Below are positions 30,202 through 39,400 of a DNA stretch of 64,000 nucleotides, in pieces. Within the stretch, counting starts at the first letter, position 1; every line of letters begins with the position of its first letter. The DNA is from Nitrosomonas ureae (GTDB taxonomy: Bacteria > Pseudomonadota > Gammaproteobacteria > Burkholderiales > Nitrosomonadaceae). The translations under genes and the position numbers were made by a program. The stretch is from NCBI RefSeq assembly GCF_001455205.1, contig NZ_CP013341.1:2790001-2854000 (forward strand), read 5' to 3'. The notes below the pieces were generated by a model. The model was not told where the DNA came from. It saw nothing but the letters and a program-made list of their open reading frames with translations, and did no database searches.

Positions 30202-30433
30202 CTTACTTCTCCTTTAAACAGAACATAATGTGTCCGTTCAAAGGGGGCAACTCCAACTCCAGGTGGTGGCGCTGAACACTTACAAAACAGTACAACTGCA
30301 ACAGCAAGAATTCTCGATCGGCGTCAACACTTGGTTGCAGTAACAATAAATTGGATAAAGTCTAGACGTGGAAACACGACAGCCATTAAGAATTTTTCTA
30401 ATTTCTAAATGAACCCTGGTAACTAAAGTTCTT

Positions 30434-33400
30434 CTACTGAAACAGAAGGTTGAACATATCCGTCATCAGAAGTGATTTAACTTTTGACAGTAATGCTTCA
30501 GCACGCACAATATCAAAATGATCTGTATTGATTTCCATCGAATGAATCTTGGTTGGCTTAAGTTGCGACTCCAGTGCATGTCGGTCATTTGCTTCTCGTG
30601 TCGCCGCCCACCAGCAAATAGCATCAGTATGCAAAGGATTCAGAGCATTGGTCTGCAAGGAAAGCATTTTTAAATGGCGCGCTACCAGAAAAACATGTGC
30701 TAATTCTTCTACGCCCAGATCAGCATAATCCTGAATTTCCGTGTGCTTGCCTGTTTGGATTCTGGCTTGCCTGATGGATAATACTTTCTCCAGTAAATCA
30801 ACGACCGCTTGCTTTGATTCCACAACCATAGATTGACTGGCCAGGACATCCTTCAAGTCATCATCGGGTGCTGTACCAGGAATCGCCACGGAAACAAAAT
30901 CAAAAAAATCTTGCCGCCAATCATCTGATTGAAGCAATTCCACTCCGGGAACATAAGGATCAATCAATCCAAGGAATGTTACTATCTGATTATTCGCTTC
31001 CAATATTGCAGCCATCAAAGCGGCCAGAGTTCCTCCCAGCGACCAACCCACCAAATGGTAGGGTCCTTCCGGCTGGACAGCCTGAATCATTTCACAATAA
31101 TCTTCTGCCATCTGCACCAAAGATACATCGCGATGCGAAATGTCTGCGAGCATACGACAAGGCAATCCATAAACAGTCCGAATACCTTGCAACTGCCGCG
31201 CCAGCGGTTGATAATCAAATACAGTCCCCAATCCGGCATGAATACAAAAGAGGGGCTTAACGTTTTCATCTCCACTAAACTGATTGAGCGCCAGCAAGCC
31301 GTTTGCATCCACCGAAGTCCGTTTATCCAACCCAAGCAGGCTGGCAATAGTGGGCCGTTGTATCAAATCCCTTAGCTTGAAATCCAATTTAACGTCGGTC
31401 TGGCTGCGGATACGCGCCATGACTTTCAGGCTCGATAATGAATCGCCCCCTAATGCAAAAAAATTATCGGTTTCACCGACACGTTCCACACCCAATACTG
31501 CTTGCCAAATGCTTGCAAGTATCTTGGCTTCAGGAGTCGATGGCTCCTGATATGCATCACTCGAAGAAACTTCGGGTTCTGGTAATGCGTTCCGGTCAAG
31601 TTTACCACTGGGCAGGCGGGGTAATGCATTCAATGATACAAAGTATGCAGGCAACATGTATTCTGGCAATCGCTGACCAAGCGTTTGCTTCAAATGAGTT
31701 ATCAAGCTTTGCGCTGATTGTTCCACGGCAGGAACGACATAGGCCGCCAATTGTGTTCCTGCCGCACTCTGATGCACAACAACAGCAGCATCCGCTACGC
31801 CATTGATCTCGCGCATACGAGCCTCAACTTCACCTAATTCGATACGAAATCCCCGTATTTTTACCTGATGATCCGTGCGACCGACATATTCGATATTACC
31901 GTCATCCATCCATCTGACCAGATCGCCTGTACGATAAAGACGACCACCGCTTTCATCAAACGGGTCTGCAATGAAGCGCTCGGCAGTCAGGCCGGATCGT
32001 TCTAAATATCCCCGCGCCAGACCATATCCACCAATATACAGCTCGCCCATAATACCGATTGGCACCAGTTGCATATCGATATCCAATATATACACAACGC
32101 GTTCTCCCACAGGGCGCCCAATCGGTGCATAAGCGCAGTCAAAACTGCCGCTTGCCTGCGTTTTCCAGATCAACGGAGTCACTACGGTTTCAGTGGGACC
32201 ATAGCCATTAATCAACGTGCGCGGTCGCAAAGTTCGGCGAATCAAGTCATATGAAGTTTTGGGCATGGCTTCCCCACCAAAAACATAGAGTTCTACCGGC
32301 GGTGGGTCATTGCGAGGCATCGCCCACTCGGCAATTTGCCCCAGATAGGCTGGCGGGAATGCGGCGTTAGTAATACTATAATGACGCAAAGCGTCATAAG
32401 TTTGTTCGGCAGTCCACAATTCCTGATCCCGTACCGCCAAACCGGCACCGACGGTCAGCGCGGTCAGCCAACGTTCATGTGCACCATCAAACGAAAATGA
32501 CATGAAAAGCAATTCGCAGGAACCGGGATGCATATCATAAATCCGGGCAGTCGCCTGGCAATGCATGGCAAGCGGACCATGCGTCACCGCCACACCTTTC
32601 GGCAAACCTGTGGATCCTGATGTGTAAATGACATAAGCAAGATTATGCTCATGAACCGGTATCGTCGGATTACGTGCTGATTCAGTCTTAAGCTCTATAG
32701 CATCCATGGCCAGTTTAGGTACAACGGTATCGAACTCGAACTTCGACAATACTTTACTTTGCGCGATTAATAACGATAACGCGCTGTCCTTTATCATGAA
32801 TGCAAGCCGATCACTCGGATAATCCAGATCGAGGGGAACATAAGCCGCGCCGGATTTAAGTATGGCCAGTAGCGTGACAATAATATCCAGGGAACGCTCC
32901 ATTGCAACACCCACACGCATTTCCGGTTTGATTCCTAGTTGCATGAGCCGATGAGCCAGCTTGTTCGCTTGCGTATTCAGTTCAACATAGGATATTTCCT
33001 GGTCCCCCATCAGCAACGCAATGGCATCCGGTTGCAATGCTGCATTGCGTTCGATCAGGTGATGAACCGGCTGATAAGCCCGCGATACTTGGCGTGAACC
33101 TGAGTTGCCACGAAGAAGAAATAATCGATCAAACTCATGTTTTTCCAGCCACCCCAGTTCTCCAACAATTCGCAGCGGATCGCTCATCATTTCCCGCATC
33201 AACAGTTCCATATGATTACGCAGAGCTAGTACAAATTGATCGGTGAGATCATTGCAAGCGTATGAGTATTCTATTTCCAACGTATCCTCGACAATCACCT
33301 GCAAATCCATCGTATATCCTGTCAATCCCTTGCCTTGCATTGCGCCAAAGCGCAATCCATATGATTCAGTATCACGTAAGGCTGCGTTAATCGGGTAATT

Positions 33401-36400
33401 TTCGAATACGACAATGCTGTCGAACAACGGCTGGCCGGAGAATCCCGCCCAGCGCTGAATATCTGCCAGCGACGTGTGCTCGTAATCGCGCAAGCGCGCA
33501 TTGGTTTTCTGCAATACGTTTAAATATTCACTGACCGTTAGATTGCTATGCCGCTCTACTGGGATAGGAATCGTGTTGATAAATAATCCAACTATTTCAT
33601 CCGCTTTAGATAACCCCAGTGGCCGACCTGACACCGTGGCCCCAAAAACAACCGTCTGTTTCCCCGTATATCGCTGCAACAATAATGCCCATGCGGCCTG
33701 GACAAAAGTATTCAATGTGATATGTGTTTGTTGCGCAAAAATTTGCAATGAACGTGTTTCCTCGACACTCAGTCGCGTATAAATCTGAGCAAATTCCGGG
33801 CGATCCTCTTTATTAACCGCCTTGGTAACGGATTGCGACAAGAAGGTCGATCCTTCAATGCCACTGAGTTCAGCTTGCCAGAAATGTTGTGAAGCCTGCT
33901 TATCCTGTTTTTCCAGCCAGTGCACATAAGCACCGTAATCGGGACCAACCGGTGCAAGCTTTTCACCATTGTAACAACGCAACCAATCACTGATTAGTAT
34001 GGAATCACTCCAACCATCCAACAATATATGGTGTTTAGTCCATATCAGTTGGTGTCGATTTTCGTCGATTCTGATCAGGCTTAATCGCGCCAGCGGTGGA
34101 TTGAGAAAATCAAATTCACGTTTCAACTCCTGATCAGCATAAGCGGTAATTTGTTCCTCCTTAAGTTCCTTTTCGCGCCAATCCAAGTGATGAGCTGACA
34201 TTGCTGCCTGCTTGAGAACAATCTGCAATGGGCGGGCAAGCCCTGCTCGCCATAAAAAAGCGGTGCGCAATATCGGATGCCGGGCAATCATTGCCTGCCA
34301 AGCCTGTTCCAAGCGCGCAGCATCAAGCCCTTCCACCTCAACGCTGGCTTGAGTTACATAAAGACCGGTACCAGGCGCTTCCAAGGTATGAAATAACATC
34401 CCTTCCTGTATCGGCGACAACGGATAAATATCTTCTATTTCGTTATTACCGAATGGCAGTGCTGCTATGATTTTTTCATCGAGATAATCTTTCAGATAAC
34501 CGCGATCAGATTGCGATTCATCAGCCATAGGTTCTGACACTGCTTCTGTCACCTGCGCCAATGCGGCAATCGTCTGTTGTTCAAACAATTGCCGCGGTGA
34601 AAACTTCCATCCTATTCGGCGTGCTTGCGTAACAATCTGCAAGCTCAGGATAGAATCTCCACCCAACTCGAAGAAGTTATCATTCCGCCCGATTCGTCTG
34701 ATACCCAATACCTCCATCCAAATGGCCGTCAGCGCCTCTTCCACTTCTCCCTGCGGCGCTTCATATTGACTTGTGCCGACAAATTCAGGTTCGGGTAGCA
34801 AGTTTCGGGCAACCTTACCATTCGCGTTCAATGGCAAACCCGCTAACACGACAAATACCGCAGGAATCATATAGTCCGGCAAAGATTGCATCAGCGTTTC
34901 TTTTAGCTCGGTTGTATCGATCGTTATCCCTGCATGCGGGGATACATACGCGGCAAGCTTTGCTCCGTTCGATCCTTCCTTCACCACCACAATGGCCTCT
35001 CTGATTCCCGGCTGTAACAGCAACTGGGATTCAACTTCACCTAATTCAATGCGAAATCCTCTGATTTTAACCTGATGATCCAAACGTCCCAGATATTCAA
35101 TTTGTCCGTCCGCTCGCCATCTGGCCAGATCACCGGTACAGTAAAGCCGCCCTCCTTTGCTATCAAAAGGATCTGCGATAAACCGCTCCGCAGTTAATGC
35201 AGGTTGATTGAGATAACCCCGTGCGAGCAGCTCGCCACCGATACACAATTCACCGGGAACACCGCATATAACGGGTGCCAAATTAGCATCGAGTAAATAA
35301 ATGCGTCGTGCTGGTAAAGGTTTCCCGATTGTCACTTGAGTTGAGTCGAAATTATCGACGGATTTATTCTCACCACAATCAGCAACCGTCGCGGTAACAA
35401 CCGCTTCTGTAGGTCCATAGGTGTTCAACAAGGTGATTCCAGCCATACCGGCTTGCCGCCAAGCTTTGATTCCTTCCGGAGACATGGCCTCGCCACCCGC
35501 GTGCACTTGCCGCAACGAGCCGTAATCGCGCAGTCCTCGCTTGGCAAAATCTTGCACGAGCAAAAACCAGTAAGCTGTAGTGAGATCGGCAACGGTGATC
35601 TGTTTATCCATCAATTCACGGTAAAACATATCACTATCCCATAACTGGGAGCCCCGTAACACAATGGCTGCGCCGGCGCATAAAGGAGGGAAAAGTTGCT
35701 CGATGAAACCATCAAAATTGATCGTGGAGAATTGCAGCATCCGGTCTGTGCTGCACAGTTTGAAGAAATCAATGGCAACATATGTATGTTCAGCCAATGC
35801 ATGATGAGCAACGCCGACGCCTTTAGGTTTTCCGGTAGAACCGGAGGTATAAATGATATAAGCCAGATGTTCATCATGCAGCCTCACATAGGGATTGGTA
35901 TCCGGATAGTCGATCAGATCCAGCCTATCCAACTCCAGGATATTACACTCTACAGAATGAGGAATCCGGTTCCGCAGCGGGCTTTGAGTTAACAGCAATT
36001 CAATTGCACTGTCTATAATCATATGATTTAACCGCTCCTGCGGATAATCCGGATCAAGCGGCACATACGCGCTACCTGTCTTGAGCGTCGCCAATAATCC
36101 GATTACCATGTCGGTCGAACGTTCAACGGCAATTCCTACCCGACTTTCCGGCTTGACTCCCAGCGCAATCAGCCGGTGTGCCAATCGATTTGCACACTCG
36201 TTCAATTGCGCGTAGCTGAGTTGTACGTCATCAAGAATGAGTGCTATTGTTTCAGGTTGCTTATTTACTTGTTGCTCAAACAAACAATGCACGGGCTCAT
36301 TACAGTTATAACGCTGGTCGTTGATTCCCCAATCTTTTAGCTGTTTCCATTCCGCTTCACCTAAAAGCGTAATGTCATGCAAGCATTTGTTTTCGCCATG

Positions 36401-39400
36401 AGTAATCTTTTCAAGCAATTGTTCGATCTGGGTCGCGATGCGAGTGACGGTTATTTCTGAAAAGAACTGCCGATCATATCCATAGTGCAAACTTAATCCC
36501 TCGCTTTCTATGACCGAAACTGTCATTGGATAATTGGTAGCCTCTAGTCCCCTGACATCAGAGAAAATAAGTCCTCCAGGTGTATATTGCTTGAATGTCT
36601 CATCGATCGGATAGTTCTCAAAGACTAAAATACTATCAAACAACCCTTGCCCGCTTTGCCCTCCCCAGCGTTGAATTTCATATAAAGGCGTATGCTCGTG
36701 TTCGCGTGAAGCCAGGTTTTGCGCTTGTAAATCACGTAACCAGCTACCCACGGTCAGTTCAGGCCGAAGTTCGACACTCACCGGCAAGGTGTTGATAAAG
36801 AGCCCGAGAATCTGATCCGCTGCGAGCAAATCCGATGGCCTACCGGCTACCGTCACTCCAAAGGTAACTATTTGCTGACCTGTATAGTGTCCCAGCAACA
36901 AAGCCCAGCCAGCCTGTAGCAAAGTATTTACCGTGATACGCTCACGTTTTGCAAAATGAATCAGTTTGTTACCAATAGCTCGGTCAAGTGGGTGCACATA
37001 CTCTTGATAACCTATATTTCTTACAGGCATGGAAATCACATTGGCCAATCTTGTCGGCTCGGTAATATCATGCAACCGCTTCTGCCAATATATTTCTGAT
37101 TTATTCTGATCGCGGCCATTTAACCATTCGATAAAATCCCGATACCGGGCGCGAGGCGATGATAATGTTTCACCACTATACTGCCGCAGTACCTCCCCCA
37201 TCAGCTGAGAAGTACTCCAGCCATCCAATAAAAGATGATGAATCGTCATGATGACGTGATAGCGATTATCAGCGAGGCGCAAGATGACAATACGAACAAG
37301 CGGCGGTTTAGTTAAATCAATACCCAGTATGTGTTCTGATCGTGCCAATGCATCAAGATCCTGCTGCCAGGTCGCTTGAGAGTGAGTATTCAGATCGCGC
37401 CAGTCATGCACCACGAATGGCAGCTCGGCGATTTTGGCCACCCATTGCAAGGGGGTCTTTCCTTCCTGAACAAAACCGGTACGCAATATCTCGTGCCGAT
37501 CTATCGCAGCCTGCCAGGCAGCTTTGAAGCGTTCCACATCCAAATGCTCCACATCCGCCCGCAATTGATTCAGATAAACATCCTCATCCGCATCAAATAC
37601 GCTATGGAACAACATCCCGGTTTGCATCGGCGATAACGGATAAAGATCATCGAGCTGCGCAACAGGTATCGGTAAAATGTCCAATTCGTCCTGAGTTATT
37701 TGAATCAAGGGAAAATCAGACGGCGTGACACCCCTAACATCTCCTCCGCAATGCGCAATCACGTCTTCGAGCTCAGCCATAAACGAATTTACAAATGCTT
37801 CTATCGTCTTTTTAAGATATCGCGCTTCGCTGTAACTTACTTCCAAACAAAACTTGCCATCGTATATATGACTGTTAATCAATAGATCATGCTGCTTTAG
37901 AACGCCGGCATCCATCGATTCACCGACGGATTCATCGGCCAGCGTCCAGAGTGTATCTTCCGCGAAATTGGCGTCAAATTGACCCAGATAATTAAATACT
38001 ACTTGCGCCCTTGGCAGTTCGGCTAGAATTTGCCGTTGCTCCTCGGTGCCATAGTATTTAAACAGACCATAACCTAACCCTTTATTCGGTATGCACCGCA
38101 AATATTCTTTCGTCTGCTTGATTCTCTGAGCCAGATCTCCCGATGCGCTCAGTATTACTGGAAAAATGGATGTAAACCATCCGATCGTGCGCGAAAGATC
38201 AATTTCAGGGTAGAGATCCTCTCGCCCATGACCTTCGAGATCAACCAGAATTTCCTTATAACCGCTCCAGTGACATAACGCATTACCCAGTGCGGCAAGG
38301 AGCAGGTCGTTGACTTGTGTGCGATAAGCAGTCGGCGCATCTTTGAGTAAAGCTTGAGTCTGTTCCTGATTCAAGTTTATCGTGATTTTCTGATAGCATT
38401 GCATGCGCTTTGAGCCTTGCGGAAAATCACAAGGCAGATCAGTGGAGATATTTGCCAGATTCTGCCAATAAGCATATTCAGCTGCATGATTAAGCGCATA
38501 CTGTTGCAGCCGCTGAGTCCAGATGGAATAGTCACTGGTATTCTCAGGCAGGATAATCGTTTCACCGCGCAACGCCTGAGTGTAAGCAGTTTCCAGATCC
38601 TCCATCAGAATGCGCCAGGAAACACCGTCAATCACCAAATGATGAATAACCAGCAACAACCGCTGGGTATGATCAGCCATATCAACGAGCATGCCCCGAA
38701 TCAACGGGCCTTGCTGCAAATTCAGGCTACGCTGCGCTTCGTTGTAGAGCGCGATTAATTGTTCCGTATGAGTGGCATGCCGCTTCCACAGCAGGTCTTG
38801 CGATATTGATTCCGTGGGAATTTGCATCCACCGACCATCAACCTGTTCCTCATAACAAAAACGTAGCGCTCGATGATGTTGAACAATCGCCTTTAGTGCT
38901 TGCTCCAGTGACAGCGCATTGAGAGATTGCCGGATTCTCAACGGCATGGCCTGATTCCAATGATGCCGCGAAGGTATTTGCTGTGTAAAAAACTCAAGCT
39001 GTATGGGCAGCATGGGAATGGGCTCACCCGTAGAAACAGCCTGCTCATGAATAACCCCGGCAACCGTATCCACCGGTTTGGTCAATACCGCCAGAGCAGC
39101 TATCGTTTGCCGCTCGAATAGTTGCCGCGGCGTGATTTTCCAGCCTGCACGGCGCACTTTGGTGACAATCTGCAAACTGAGAATCGAATCGCCCCCTAGC
39201 TCGAAAAAATTATCGTTGCGCCCTATGCGGTCGATACGCAGAATTTCCTGCCAGATTGCCGCCAATGTCTCTTCTATTTCCCCGTGAGGCGCTTCATATT
39301 GATCCGTACTGAGAAATTCAGGCTCCGGCAACAACTTGCGATCCACCTTGCCGTTCGCATTCAGCGGCAAACTTTCCAGCACAATGATCGCCGATGGAAT

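Larger units (their letters stand above)
28917..30261 (-). mobile_element. IS3-family element with frameshifted orfB
   Basis: The ends are TGAAGTTGGAGTTG (left, from 28917) and, read on the minus strand, TGGAGTTGGAGTTG (right, ending 30261), followed inside by similar sequence ending CGGACA on both sides. It carries orfA and orfB on the minus strand. No target duplication is evident, so one flank may have been rearranged. Confidence 0.8.

Noticed and set aside
30868..31375. Plus-strand open frames within the NRPS and PKS genes
   Set aside because: They are the antisense of conserved catalytic domains and have no independent support; the same holds for the other forward frames between 31 and 55 kb.
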